Shown here: one piece after another, positions 1 to 31,300 of the stretch
Numbering within the stretch: the stretch's first letter is position 1
Layout of the letters: each line of letters starts with the position of its first letter
Origin: Batillaria attramentaria
Taxonomy: Eukaryota > Mollusca > Gastropoda > Batillariidae
Reading direction: 5' to 3'
Assembly (NCBI GenBank): GCA_018292915.2
Contig: JACVVK020000142.1
Coordinates: 1,003,501 to 1,067,500 of the forward strand
Length of the DNA stretch: 64,000 nucleotides
Made by a program: the position numbers and the translations under genes
Notes under the pieces: generated by a model
Seen by the model: only the letters and a program-made list of their open reading frames with translations
The model's database searches: none
Told to the model about the DNA's origin: nothing

Positions 1-248
1 CTTGAGAAATAGGGTTTTGTATGCAAGAGCCCGGCTTTGGATCTAGCACACTTGGAAAAACTCCCAGGCAGAGAGCATTATCGCTATTGAGATTCCTTCA
101 GGACTGAAAGGGTTAAATGTCTGCAATCAAAACAAAAAGCCACAAAAGATTTTTGTTTTAAATATCCAACTTTGCATAGTGCACATTGAACTGTGTCTCA
201 GTTGCAGAGTTTTCAGCGTCCTTGAAACCCCTATAAAAATCAAGGGCA

Positions 249-754
249 CCGGCCCCCGTAGTGTAGTGGTTAGCACTTCGGACTATGGACCGGGAGACCC
301 GGGTTCGAACCCCAGCCGAGGCAAGCGGGATTTTTCCTACCAAGGTCGGCTCCTACCCAGAGCGGGTGTGCTATGGGCCCGATGGGGAGGCTGTTGCCAC
401 ACAGCCGAGCTTCACCCACTTCACGGGTGCGACTTTGGGGGTGCTTCCCTTAGTATGACACGTCTTATGATGTGGATGATTACACGGCCGGCACCGCAGG
501 TGCCGTAGTTCCCGGGCCTGGTTAATGCCGGGATATTTATGACAGGAAGCGTGGAATGCGGCCCTGTCCCGCAGTCCCAAACCACATGGACCTCCATAGC
601 ATCATCTTACTATCATCCTCATCTCCATCATCATGCATAATAAAAAAAAATTGTCCCAGCTTCCGCGTCCTCCGTGGATTCCACCCATGACCTGGGAGGA
701 ACACCACTGGAGCTGGCAAAGAGCTGGGGCAGCAAAAAAAAAAAAAAAAAAACC
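249..754 (+). mobile_element. tRNA-derived SINE, family A, full copy
   Basis: A-box-like TAGTGTAGTGG and B-box-like GGTTCGAACCC form a tRNA-like head, followed by a body of about 400 bp and a poly(A) tail. Direct repeats CAAGGGCA flank it (241-248 and 755-762). The long body is shared with three other copies here. It is not a functional tRNA gene. Confidence 0.85.
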
Positions 755-1616
755 CAAGGGCAGCATGATTTCACAGCTCAGTTTTGCTCAGTTAGTGTAG
801 TTCGCACCGTTGGACCGTATACCGCGAACTGTACCAACGCAGCCACGCTCATTTAGTAGAGTTCGCCTGCTTAGAAAGGTTTAGGGTTAGGTTTAGATTT
901 AGGGTTGGGGTTACCTTGTGGTAATGGTCCAATCGTTATGTTGTTTAGACGGTCGCAGTGCATTTACAACAGGTGCAAATGACAAAAGACGGCGAACTAT
1001 ACCAACGCAGCCTCAGTGTGTGTTTTGACATTGGGAGAGAAATATCACAGTGGCTGGTCTTTTCGTGCAGCAAACGGCACCCATTAGACAGTGTAGCGAT
1101 GTTTCTCGCTCACTGATCAAATTAAAGCACAATGAAGTCACCCAAACACACGCTCTGCTCTTATAAGGGTCTCCGAAGCGCTAACAACTCTGTGACAGAG
1201 TTGCCTGCATTGTGCACAGTCTCGGGAATCGTAGTTTTAAAGAACACAATGTTTGCGGCTCTTTGTTGAGATAACAGACCTTTAACACTGCAATACTGGG
1301 GTCGAACCATTGTTCGACATTCACTTACCGGGCTTGAACTGTGCCGTTGTCATGCCAGGTCTTATATTTTCCGCTTGGAGAACGAAGCGCAAAGATGCAG
1401 CTCTGCGTTTAACAAATGACTTGCGTGTTCTTGCTTCGCCGTTTTGTGTGTTTGGGCTTTTGCATAGACGAATCCACTCGGGAAACCACAAGGCCAAAGG
1501 CCTGACGAATTACTTTGCCGTATATTGGGCAAAACACAGTACGTACATGACGTCGTGTTACGGACAAAGGGGTGATTTCAAGATGAAACGGACTGACGTA
1601 ATGGTCTTTTTTTTTC
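755..1616. other. Non-coding flank with telomere-like and R1 sequence
   Basis: A short degenerate TTAGGG-like stretch at 879-912, two GCGAACT...ACCAACGCAGCC repeats (about 820-870 and 980-1015) and a minus-strand R1 copy (1095-1290). No gene is seen. Confidence 0.55.
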
Positions 1617-2275
1617 TAATGAAATCAACGGACTTACTGCTTTCTTGTCTTTTTTTTCTAATGACTTCAACGGACTTACTGCTGTCTTGTCTTTTTTTCT
1701 AATGACTTCAACGGACTTACTGCTTTCTTGTCTTTTTTCCTAATGACTTCAACGGACTTACTGCTTTCTTGTCTTTTTTCCCTAATGACTTCAACGGACT
1801 TACTGCTTTCTTGTCTTTTTTTTTTAATGACTTCAACGGACTTACTGCTTTCTTGTCTTTTTTTTCTAATGACTTCAACGGACTTACTGCTTTCTTCTCT
1901 TTTTTCCCTAATGACTTCAACGGACTTACTGCTTTCTTGTCTTTTTTTTCTAATGACTTCAACGGACTTACTGCTTTCTTGTCTTTTTTCCCTAATGACT
2001 TCAACGGACTTACTGCTTTCTTGTCTTTTTTCCCTAATGACTTCAACGGACTTACTGCTTTCTTGTCTTTTTTTTCTAATGACTTCAACGGACTTACTGC
2101 TTTCTTCTCTTTTTTCCCTAATGACTTCAACGGACTTACTGCTTTCTTGTCTTTTTTTTCTAATGACTTCAACGGACTTACTGCTTTCTTCTCTTTTTTC
2201 CCTAATGACTTCAACGGACTTACTGCTTTCTTGTCTTTTTTTTCCCTAATGACTTCAACGGACTTACTGCTTTCT
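1617..2275. repeat. 42-bp minisatellite, 16 units
   Basis: The unit contains AATGACTTCAACGGACTTAC and TGCTTTCTTGTC; period positions step by exactly 42 over most of the array (only 41, 41 and 44 near the ends). Because 42 is a multiple of three and the unit has no stops, long frames exist on both strands. On the minus strand these give a 14-residue repeat with KKAVSPLKSL. I treat them as by-products. Confidence 0.9.
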
Positions 2276-3020
<745 letters not shown>

Positions 3021-3028
3021 AATAATAA

Positions 3029-3101
<73 letters not shown>

Positions 3102-3483
3102 TGTGTATTGTATAGGCGCTTGAATCCAGTTTCATGAATTGGCTCAAAGCACCGCAAACTGAACCCAACACGCACGCTAACGTGAATCGCACGCATTCTC
3201 CTCACACGCTGCACATGTACACATAACAATCACACGGTGCGAAGGATCAGCTCAGCTATTTAAGTTTCGGAATTTAGAATTGCATTTATTTTGCACTTGT
3301 AGGGGCTGAGCATTTCCGAAGCAGAGGTAGAGGAAGTCGGAGTACCCGGACAGAACCCTCGACGATCGGCCCGAATAAGCGGTGCCACATATGAGAAGGA
3401 AACTTTCTTTGTCCCGAGTGGGACTCGAACCTGACCTCTCGCATTGGTGACTAAGTCTTAACCACTAGACCACCGACCGCCCT
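3021..3483 (-). mobile_element. tRNA-derived SINE, family C, with (AAT)n/(ATT)n tail
   Basis: Read on the minus strand: head GGTGGTCTAGTGGTTAAG with B-box-like GGTTCGAGTCC, a body of about 330 bp containing the CCGGGTACTCC and GAGAATGCGTGCGATTC blocks, then GGCGC and an (ATT)n tail. The tail region itself is an (AAT)n(ATT)n palindrome. Confidence 0.82.
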
Positions 3484-3535
3484 GAAGTCACTGAAGTCAC
3501 GGTGAAGTTCGTTTTGCCCCCCCCCCCCCCCCCCC

Positions 3536-3927
3536 AGGGGCGGTCGGTGGTCTAGTGATTAAGAGACGTCACCAATGCGAGAGGTCAGGGGTTCAAGTCC
3601 CACTCGGAGCAAAGAATTTTTCCTTCTCGTATGTGGCACCGTTCATTCGTGCCGATCGTCGGGGGTTCTCTCCGGGTACTCCGGCTTCCTCCCTCTCTGC
3701 TTTGGAAACGTTCAGCCCACCAAATTTGAAAAAAAAAATGCAATTCTAAATTCCGAAATTTAAATAGCTGAGCTGACCCTTCGCACCACGTGATTGTAAT
3801 GTGTTTATGTCCAGTGTGTGAGAGAATGCGTGTGATTCACGTGTTGGGTTCAGTTCGCGGCGCTTTGAGCCGATTCACGAAACTGGGTAAAGCGCCTATA
3901 TAATACTCATTATTATTATTATTATTA

Positions 3928-3928
<1 letters not shown>
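3536..3928 (+). mobile_element. tRNA-derived SINE, family C, head-to-head partner
   Basis: Plus-strand copy of the same family that begins about 55 bases from the start of the minus copy, across a C-rich spacer (about 3517-3535). It ends in TATAATACTC and (ATT)n. Confidence 0.82.

Positions 3929-4003
<75 letters not shown>
3929..4003. repeat. (CA)n microsatellite
   Basis: Pure CA run directly after the (ATT)n tail of the family C SINE. Confidence 0.95.
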
Positions 4004-4007
<4 letters not shown>

Positions 4008-4685
4008 CTTCCTTCCCTTTTCTCTCCCTTCCTTCCCTCCCCCAAATAGTAACAAACAAATTAGTCCAAATAACATTCAAACAGCACTACAGACACGACA
4101 ATAAGAGAAGAGAGATGAAACACAACACCTTTTATTGACTCTTCGTTTTCAAGCAAAGCTGAGAGCTCAGCTTACAACTGAGACACAAGTCTCCTAAGCA
4201 TGCTTCGTCAAACTAAACGTTGACAATGGACAAAAAGCTTCATGCAACGGGGCTTAAAATGTAATGGGACACTGAACAAACAAATCTACAAAACTAATGC
4301 CCGAAATGTTTAACAGTATCTGTTGGTCTTCGTACCTGATGATCATAATCATCTCTTCTATATTCGAGAAAGGAAAATTAAGGTAATATTAAAACCAGTG
4401 TGTATAAGAGACCGGCGGCTTGTTGGCGATGAAAAAAAAAAATATGACACAAGTACAAAAGCTGATCTCAGAAGAAGAAAAAAACTGCAAATGAGCCAGC
4501 ACTTTTAAATGTAAGCAAAACAAAATTCGGCTATATGGTTAACAATTACCACTATACGTTAAGCAGGCCAAAAGCACAAGGGCTTTGTCATTGTTGTTGT
4601 CTTGTTCATTTCCTGCTGATGTTGTTGCTTTATTGTTGTTGTTTTTGTTGTTGTTTTCTTAATTACAAAGAGAAGCATACAGCGT
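4004..4685. other. 3' flank of tetraspanin B
   Basis: AT-rich, with (TTG)n at 4590-4650. The part from about 4570 is similar to 15070-15195 downstream of tetraspanin A, so the duplication extends past the stop codon. No gene is seen. Confidence 0.55.
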
Positions 4686-13786
<9,101 letters not shown>

Positions 13787-14527
13787 AGTGAATGGTGTCG
13801 TTTGCCAGTACTGCCAACCTCGCTCCCGTCCAAACGCTCTTCCAGCTACTTCATCAGACCTGACGTCTGTACCTGAAACTTGTTAACTGTTTTGGGGTCG
13901 TTGTTTCTGGTCATTTCAACTAGTGCTTCACCTGTGGACCCACAGTTTATCTATGCTTGATTTGCTCTGTCGTCATGTTCTCTCCAGCCAGTTTTGAGCA
14001 AACGCCATGACTCCGTCACTTCAATGACGCGAAATCGGTAGTGAGCTCAGTGACGTCAAGGTACTCTAGTCAGTGTGATGTACAAGAAATGAGGTAGTCA
14101 TAGCTTGACGTCATGGCATACATGTACTAGAGGAGTTCCACAGTTACCATAATTATGTATGTATTTCATAAACCCAAGTCACGTGGCTAAAGGGCTTGGT
14201 TCCCGAATAAGTATTTCCGCCATCCTTACCTGGTAACATGCTAGAAGGACCTAAGCACCTTTCAATAAGCACCTTTCAAATCCACTGCAATTAGGTACTT
14301 TTTCACTTGACGGTAGATCTTTGGCCAAATGCTAATATTTTGGGATTTTTTTTTTAATGACAGGTTCACAGATGTGTGAGTTGTTGGTGGTGGTCATATC
14401 GAAACATCACCAGTGTCTTTATTCTAATACTTGCACCTCTGCTATGGGCATTTCTTCCTGTCGTCTTTTCGTGTCATGCACAGTACCATGTTTGCACGAT
14501 ATATACAACGTAAAAAAAAAGGAGGAA

Positions 14528-14599
<72 letters not shown>

Positions 14600-15199
14600 G
14601 CGCGCGCACGCACGCACGCACGCACGCACGCAGTGACTATTTGTTCACTAAGGGTTAATTTATTGTAGCAGTCTCAAATCACGCCAGATCACATACAACA
14701 TTTACACATTATGCAGACCCATATGATTCGTCAATCGTTCAATAGATATACATATACATATATGAATTCAGATAATATGAGTTTCAACGTAGCGAGCAGT
14801 ACGCACGGAAAATGTCAAATCTACGTGCAAACCGTGTACGGAGCCGACCCATCAGATGGTGAAAGATATTCCAGTGCCAGTGATTAGCCTACTTTGACTT
14901 ATCCGAGGGGGAAAAAACCCGCAAATATTGTTTGGCGTAACCGAAGTATGACTTATGCGTTTTGGAGTACTTGTTCGACTTATGCGTGGAAAATTTTGTC
15001 ATACAAAGGATATTTTTTGGCCTGGACAAAATTTGTTGTTTCGACTCAGCGTGTTTGTCTTAAACGTATGCGTCTGTATGCAATAAGCGGGGCAAAGGAA
15101 AAGGGCTTTGTTATTGTTGTTGACTTGTTCGTTGCTGTTGATGTTGTTCGTTGTTGTTGTTGTTTTCTTTGTTTAAATAAAAAGAGAAACATGCAGGGT
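13787..15199. other. Spacer between the tetraspanin genes
   Basis: 13800-14110 is closely similar to 23140-23475, and 14340-14520 to 23770-24115, so the upstream flank was part of the duplicated unit. A (CA)n(CG)n tract lies at 14530-14632. No core promoter element can be named. 14640-15195 shows no gene. Confidence 0.75.
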
Positions 15200-23126
<7,927 letters not shown>

Positions 23127-23579
23127 AGCGACTTTAGCGAGTGACGTCGTTTGCCAGTACTGCCAACCTCGCTCCCGTCCAAACGCTCTTCCAGCTACTT
23201 CATCAGACCTGTCACTAACGTCTGTACCTGAAACTTGTTAACTGTTTTGGGGTCGTTGTTTCTGGTCATTTCAACTAGTGCTTCACCTGTGCACCCACAG
23301 TTTATCCATGCTTGTTTTGCTCTGTCGTCGTGTTCTCTCCAGCCAGTTTTGAGCAAACGCCATGACTTGTCACCGTCACTTCAATGATGCAAAATCGGTA
23401 GTGAGCTCAGTGACGTCAAGGTAATCTTGTAAGTGTGATGTACAAGAAATGAGGTAGAGATATCTTGACGTCATGTACTAGACGAATTACGCGGGGTGGG
23501 TGGGTGGATGCTTAACGTCCTTTTCCATCACATACGGACGAGCTACGCAGTTACCATAATTAAGTGTGTATGCAAATAG

Positions 23580-23711
23580 AGGGTGGGTGGGTGTTTGGGA
23601 GTTTAACGCCCTTTTCCACCACATAAGGGTGATATCAAAGACGGGAATTGAACTCAGGACCCGAGCATTGGAAGTCCAACGCTCTACCATTCGGACACCC
23701 TGGCTCCCCTG
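23580..23711 (-). mobile_element. tRNA-derived SINE, family B, internally deleted
   Basis: Minus-strand copy upstream of tetraspanin A. The segment around the tail of the tRNA-like head has been lost. A further 3' fragment of the family lies at about 23500-23535. Confidence 0.7.
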
Positions 23712-24113
23712 GCAAAAGGTGAAAGGACCTCAGCACCTTTCAAATCCACTGCACTTAGGTACTTTTTTCACTTGACGATAGATCTTTTGGCCAAATGATA
23801 ATTTTGGGGACTTGTGCGTGCGTGCGTGCGTGTGTGTGTAATGACCGGTTCACTCTTATTCCAATCACACAATGAACATTGCTGTTAGGTATGACTGAAT
23901 AGGTGAGGATCAATGTTAGATAGAGAAGTAGTAAAGTTTTCTTGGTGCGTGTGTGCGTGCGTGTGTGTGCGTGTGTGTTGTTGGTTATTTCCGAACATCA
24001 CCAATGTCTTTATTCTAATACTTGCACCTCTGCTATGGGCATTTCTTCCTGTCGTCTTTTCTTTCATGCACAGTACCATATTTGCACAATATATACAATG
24101 CTAAAATTAAAGG

Positions 24114-24177
<64 letters not shown>

Positions 24178-24286
24178 TTCTGTCATACATTTATTGTACT
24201 GTAGCAGTCTCAAATCACATTCTCCATCGCAACATCTACACATTGTGCAGGCCCATACATTCAGTCGAACATTTAACAGATATATA

Positions 24287-24661
24287 CAGGCTGGCGAATT
24301 GCTGAAGGGGAAAAAAAGACTTAAAGCTGTGCCAGGGAGCAGCAGTATTGTGGAACCAAAGAGGCAACGCCAGACTTAAAAGAAAACAAAGAGAGCATTT
24401 TTAAAGGCTTTTAGTAGCCTCTACTGGCATCCAAAAGTGAAATTTATACTGCTTTGTTACTGACATGCATGCCTTCAAAAACGAAGTCCCATGTAGTACT
24501 ACATGTATCATGATACATGCACATAACTATGTACGCAACCTTTTTCCCCTGTCCTTTTCTTCAGTTGAAACTTGGAGGGGGGGGGGGGGGGGTGTTTGGT
24601 GTTTTTTTTTGCTGGGAAATGTGGCTGAACATTACCAGATGACTGACAATTCCCCAGCTTG
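24287..24661 (+). mobile_element. MITE, same family, diverged copy
   Basis: CAGGCTGGCGAATT at the left and AATTCCCCAGCTTG at the right, with collinear interior (the TAGTAGCCTCTACTGGCA and CTGACATGCATGCC regions). A poly(G) run expands its right half. Confidence 0.65.
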
Positions 24662-24950
24662 ATAAATATGATTTCAAACAATACAAGCCAATACAAGCTT
24701 CACAGAAGTGGGCAACCCCCCCCCCCCCCCTCCTCAAATCCTCAAATTTTCCAAGCTTCAACTTTAACAGCTGAATGAAATTAACTAAAGGGACATCCTC
24801 AAACAATTTTATGTGAACAATCATTCTGAGATATTATGGTGCCTTTCAGTACTCGGTAATACATGTACTACTACTGGCAGGCAGGAGAGGATAGGCACAT
24901 GAAGAATACCAACATTACATAGCAATGCTAAAATACTAATACCACCGGCC

Positions 24951-25262
24951 CCAGTAGTGTAACTGTTAGCACATCGGACCATGGATCAGGAGATCCGGGT
25001 TCGAGTCCCAGCCGCGGCAAGTGGGATTTTTCCTTCCTAGGTTGGCTCCTACCCAGAGCGGGTGTGCCATGGGCCAAATGGGGAGGCTGTTGCCACACAG
25101 TCGAGACTCAACCCACTTCACGAGGTGTGACTTTAGGGGGGTGCTTCACATGGTATGACACATCGTAAGTGGATGATTACACGGCAGGCACCGCAGGTGC
25201 TGTACTTCCCGGGCCTGGTTAACAGGTTGGGCAGCAAAAAAAAACAACAACAAAAAAAAAAC
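24951..25262 (+). mobile_element. tRNA-derived SINE, family A, internally deleted
   Basis: The head and first part of the body match the other copies, but the stretch after GGGCCTGGTTAA is missing and the sequence jumps to the terminal GGGCAGC plus A-rich tail. The A-box is degraded (AGTGTAACTG). It lies just downstream of the HAUS2 stop. Confidence 0.8.
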
Positions 25263-25346
25263 CCACCAAAAAACCTAATACTTAAATGCTAATAATCAAA
25301 AACACAACAAACAAACAAAAAACAAACCAGGAAAAACCTGAGGCGT

Positions 25347-28300
25347 TCAGTCCTCACTCACACTCTCGCTAACATTTTGATGATCCTCCACAGTACCCTC
25401 ATCGTCATCAGGTGGATCAAAGGCGTAAGAAGGATCCCCACACTGCAAGGTCGAAATATTGCGAGCCATGTCTTTGATTCCCTTGAAACTTGAATACATG
25501 GCAGCCAGAGTCGTGGACACTTCTGCAATCAGGTCCTCCTGATTAAAAAAAAAGAAAAAAAAAAAAGTGTGACTAAAAATAGCTTTATGCCATTAATTAT
25601 AGTCAATAAAATAGTCGATCTTTTGGCTTCTATTTCCTTCACCAGGACTGTGACAGAACAGTTGTCAAAACAGTCCTACTCGACATTGAATATATATGAG
25701 GAGACAGTAGGTAAAAAAAAAACAAAAAAAAAAACAAGGGACTCTGGAAGCACCAATGACTTTGGTTTTGGTCATGCTTCGCTGAATTTGTTGGTGCTTG
25801 TGAAAGTTTATCTATGTCCATGTGTTTCGGTTGAATCCATCAACAAATAGATACAAGTATGCATTTGGGATTTTCTTGATTTGTTTTTTGTTTGTTTGTT
25901 TGTTTGTTTTTCCATTTTTCACAAGACTTGTTCTTTGTAACTCATCGGACACGTGTCGCAAGTCGAGCGGCTGCTTCAACCAAGGGAGGCAACCTCAGTT
26001 AGACCCCTTACGAAAGTACAAACATAAAATAGCCTCCCTTAGACCGTAAAACCGACCTCTGCGCATGCACCCCATCAACTTGCTACCATTGTGTTGCTTT
26101 TTTTGCATGGAAAATTTTCAGCGTCCTTATTCGGGCAAGTTAATGCCCTTTTTATAGACAACAGTGACTTTATTACGCCGAAAGGACTTTATTTTGGTTT
26201 CAGCTTCTGTTTTACAAGACTAGAGTATTGCACAGTTGCAACACTTAATTTTCATGGGAAAGTGACAAATAGGTGGCAATAAAATTGAAGGAAGTTTTTT
26301 GAATTTTTTGCCTATGTTTTTACTTTCCACAGCCATGATGCCCAAACCATGTGTCAGTCAGAAGATTTAAACAGGACTATCAAAACAGTACACATGACGA
26401 GCTTTCTAAAAGTGTATAGGTTCAGGGTTGCACATTTTCCACAGCTTCTACAGGACAAAGTGTCCTGGAAACAGCAAAGTGATAGGACACAGTGTCCTGG
26501 CTACTTAGTGGCAATAAAAATTTTAATTGGACAAATGTCCGCTTGAGGTGGGAAAAATAGGACATTTGAAATTTTAAAGGTCAATGTCCTGGGACCGACT
26601 TAAATGTGCAACCCTGTAGGTTTGTGTGTTAGCTTCATTTGTTTGGTCAGAGATTTTTTATTTTTATTTTTATTTTTTTCCTGAAAGTGCACATAAATAG
26701 TCCGTCTAGAAATAGAATGAGTTAACTCCTAAAAGCCCATACAAAAGTCGCAGTTTCACTTGAATTCTTGAGATCACTAGGAACCACTTCCAGCTGCTAT
26801 TATGCAATCTGCAATCTGGTTTCGGGCCTACCGGGAGAGTCAGCACCGTGCATAATAATATCTTGATGTTTTGCTGAGGGAAAAAGAAAGACTGAAACCT
26901 AGGCTGGGGTGCAGGGGCAGTGCCCTGCTGGGGGAACACAAGGGCAACGCCCCACTTAAGAGCACACATTTTAGCATTTCTAAAGGCATCTCCTGGCACC
27001 CAAAAGTAAAATACTGCCTTGCTACTGACACGCAAGTCTTCAAAAATGAAGTTAGACTGTCCCATATGGCATAACATGTATCAAGATATTGTGTGCAACC
27101 TTTTTTTCTCCTTCCTTTTCTTTGGCTGAAACTTTGATTTTTTGGCTAAAACTGCTTATGTCTCGGAAACGATTCAAGATATTGTGTTGATTTTTTTTGC
27201 ATGTGGCTTTGTTTAGTCACAACCTTTGAAATGAATGCATTACTCTTGACTTTTTCTATATTTTAAAAATTGACAATGACTGGACCTACCTACTGAAAGG
27301 TTAGGAAATTTGGCTGAAAATTGCCAAAAGACTGAAAATTTCCCAGCCTGTGGTACGCTGTGGTTTGTTTTTCAGGGCATAAAATGTCCATGATTCCCAA
27401 GGACGAAAAGTGTGTAGCATTTAGTGACAAAGTCGCGAGTGTGCATCTGCGAAGCCAACGCGTTGTGCTACAGATATCTGGCGGCATGTTCTCCCAGAAT
27501 TTTTTTTAGAAAAGAAAAGACTAAAATCTGTGCTGTATGGCATGATTTTAAGTGCTTCAGTTGAGGAAACACTATTTTCTGGAGGAAAATGTTTAGAATT
27601 AGATTTTCTCTCAAAATCTGTGCAATTCGGTGTGTTTTGGCATGCTTTTTTTAGTGCTTCAGAGGAGGCAGCACCGTTTTTGTGGGGCAGAAAATTCATA
27701 GCCACAGGTGGAAATCCACCAAAGGGTGGATGATTTTAAGCCCTGTTCTTTCTAACCAATCTTACTTCCACCAAAGTGCTTGAACAAGGGGCCGTCAGTG
27801 ACTGAGGGGAGAGTACTTCACATCCAGCATGAATTAATATCAGAGCGATGTAGGGTTATGTACCTTTCAGTCTCTGATACTCCACTAAAATTCACTTGCA
27901 CTAGTTGCAGACCCCTTTATGGTGCCTGTCCTGCTTGTGTGTATATATATTTATATATATATATACACACACACAAGTCAAATGCATTAGTATGAAGTGT
28001 GTGCACTGAAAATCTCAATCCAAACAGAAGGGAACCACACAGTGGAAAACACTTACTCACGACACATGCAGGGAAAAGGGGGGCAAACGGCAGTGGCGCG
28101 ATAATGGTGATGGATTTTTTTTTTTTTTTTTTTAACAAACGCATGTAAGCAAGCCGGCATGTATATACATGTATGTGTGTACATGTATGTTTGCATGAGA
28201 GTATGAATGTAAAAACTGTTACAAAAAGAAGAATAAAACAAAAATTATAATGGTGATGCCCTCCCCTTGGAGTGGGGGTCAGCTCGAATTCACCAGTAAT

Positions 28301-31300
28301 GGGATATATAAGAGATATAAGCCAATGTAACTGAGCATGCACGTGAATGGTCAAGCCAGAAACTGATCACCCACCATTTGGGAGTTGGCAAAATCCTGAT
28401 GGTTCATCCATATGAGGTCTTCTATATGTGAGGCAAGTCCAGAAAGAACTGGGGCAATTTTATGAAACACCTCGCACGCCTCTCTGTGGACACAAAGACA
28501 AGAAACAATTTAAATGCGATGTGGAGTGGCAGCACAAACCCCTACCCCACCTCCCACTGTATGGCCCCCCCGCTCCACTTTCCGTTGTTACAACTGTGGC
28601 CTTGGTGGTTGCAGAGTGTTTCCCCTCGTCTTAATCCCTATTCCGCCGAAGACCAATGACAAAATTAATTTCCACTGGTTAAAATAACTCCGTGTTCGCT
28701 TTGATTCAAGGACCCTCTCTCCATAATATATTTGAGGATCCTTCTGTAACATTTTTAAGTCTTCTGGTACAAAACGTCTGAAAGTCAAAACCACTTGTTG
28801 TTTACAAAAATATTCAAGTAGGACTGAGTAGTAGGAGAGATGTATGGGAATTGTAGCGTGTCAGCCATAGCGAACTGACAAGGCAAGAAACCCGCACGCT
28901 CACCAAATACAGCATTATGATTGGACAAAAACAAGGATGTCACTGGAGCTTGAAACCTATAGGACAAATGTCCTGGAAGGTGGCAGATGAATAGGACATT
29001 TGTCCTGAATTGGAACGAAACAATAGGACATTCTGGTGCGCGACAATAAAGCATTGTAAAATAGGAACCACATAAACACAGGTCAGGGTTAAACTCTTTC
29101 CCAATCAGTGGGCTTCTTTTAGGGAATACCACACGTTACTCGCTTTACGTGCGTGCAACTAAAAATATTCTCTGCGCAAGCGAACAAGCTCCCTGAGTAG
29201 CGCAAGGCGGCAGCCCTCACTCGGAAAAATGTCACTAGTTTGTCCGCGATCAACAGAAACGCAATCGGACATATGACCTCCTCTTGAAATAAACAATCGG
29301 ACAACTGTCCTGCTGGACAGCTTTTTCATCGGACATTTGGCCAAGTCTATCGGTCATAGTCCTGTGTCCGGACACCAGTGACATCCCTGCAAAAAGTGTC
29401 CCAGAGTGCTTAAGCCAATCTGATTCTGACTTATGCACAATGGCACAGCTGCTGCAAGTGTCTGCTGCTAGTTACATTTCGCTTTTTGTTCATCAAGTTT
29501 CCAGGAAAGTGTTGGAAAAATGTTGTTTGTCATGGCAAAACAAAAAGCGTGCAACCCTGGTGTCGTGCTGTTCAGAAATTTGAGCGCCAATTTAAGAGTT
29601 TTGTGCATACAAATACGCACACGAGTGCGTCATCGGGAACAGATACAATATGCACACGCCTAGCATACAACAGTGTTGAATGTGGCCACCAGAACTGTGT
29701 CCTGCTCTAACAGGTCTCACCACTCACTACCTCTGCTTCTCCTGAACTTTGATCAAAATGAAGTTATGCCGAAAGTGAAAACTGTGCTCAAGATGCCATC
29801 GATTCCTTCTACCTGCTGCATGCCTGAAGTGACAAAATGGAACTGCTCCACAGAAACAGGGACAGCCCAACAAAAATATCATACTTTTGGTAGCCAGCCT
29901 CCAGTCGGAGATATTCCCCAACAAATGGCCGCTGCAGCCGCGAAATGAGGGACTCTTTCTTGAGATTAACAGTCTGGATGTGGTCGCTCAGATCCTTCAG
30001 CTTCTCAGTCTTCTTTTCTGTTGTGAAAGAAAATCCAGTAGATGAGGTTTTATTTTATTTACTGGATTTTGTTTGTCTTGTTTTTTTACACGGTGATGCA
30101 CGAAGGATGTGATACGTGGGATGAGTATGAGGATGTAATATGTGATGTTGTGATATGATAATGATGTAATAATATATATATATGCTGTGATATATATATT
30201 GATATAATTAATAATACAGATTTTCAAAAAAAAAAACACAAAAAAATCTTATTTTGAGCCCATCCAATGACCATCTTAATTGCCCTCAACTTCTCAAAGG
30301 ATAAAGAAAGTGTTATTGAACTGGATTGATTTTTTTTTTCCTTACATTATGTTACATTACAAACGTTTTACATTCTGGGAACATTAAATAAGTAATCACT
30401 ACACTTATCACCCCACTGTTTCAAATTCAATAGTCTATAATATCGAGGGTTCCCTGCCGAAAGGTACTATCGATACAAACAGAAAGAAGAGAGATAGTAT
30501 GTTCTGGCACTAGTGGCAGGAAAGCCTAGTATTATCATGGATGCACACTGCAAAAGATGATCATAACACTTCTTTGTTTTCAGGATAAGTTGAACTGTTT
30601 GTTTCTGCACTGATGCACTCAGTACATCATTATACGCTTATACGTCTCATGCTGGTATACTTAATTTGAAAATCACCTGATTAACACCAAAATTTATTTA
30701 TAACACAATGAGGATGCTCTGACTTTAGGGACAGACTGGGAGACCAGTAGTAATGATGTCTACAGTATATATATCCAACTAAAGCATTCATATCATTCTA
30801 TGATTACATCCATTCACATCTGTCACATAAAATGATAAGATAATAAATGGACTGTGAAAGTGAGAACGTAATGTACAGAATCTGAAGACACACACCGACA
30901 ATGTCCACTTGAATTATGTCTTTTGTGTCATGGTGCTGCATTTTCTTCTGCAACTCCAGGTTAACCTGCAACAGAATATCCAATTTTTAAATTCAGCGAA
31001 CGTCATGACACATACGGTCTACCTTTTCTTTCTTTTTTTTCTTTTTTTTTTTCTTTTTTTGGCTGCCCCAACTCTTTTTGCCAGCTCCAGTGGTGGTCCT
31101 CCCCGGTCATGGGTGGAATCCATGGAGGGCTCGGAAGTCGGGGCAATTTTTATTATGCATGAGGATGGACATAAGGATGATGGTAATATGATGCCATGGA
31201 GGTCCGTGTGGTTTGGGACTGTGGGACAGGGCCGCATTCCACGCTTCCTGTCATAAATATCCCGGCGTCTGTGATGACAGCTGTGTAATCATCCACATCA

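Larger units (their letters stand above)
23127..25346. other. Spacer between tetraspanin A and HAUS2
   Basis: It holds the duplicated upstream flank (23140-23475), a deleted SINE B, a (CA)n at 24115-24176, a MITE, poly(G) and poly(C) runs (24575-24592 and 24716-24730) and a SINE A. No gene is visible. It contains the 3' flank of HAUS2. Confidence 0.7.

Noticed and set aside
249..330. tRNA gene
   Set aside because: A- and B-box-like motifs are present here and in the other SINE heads, but each continues into a shared SINE body and does not fold as an intact tRNA.
879..912. Interstitial telomere repeat
   Set aside because: Only about four degenerate TTAGGG-like units, too short and imperfect to support.
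28588..28794. 68-codon minus-strand frame as an extra HAUS2 exon
   Set aside because: An acceptor-like TTTCAG precedes it, but its phase does not fit between the 29885 and 28483 exons, which join without it.
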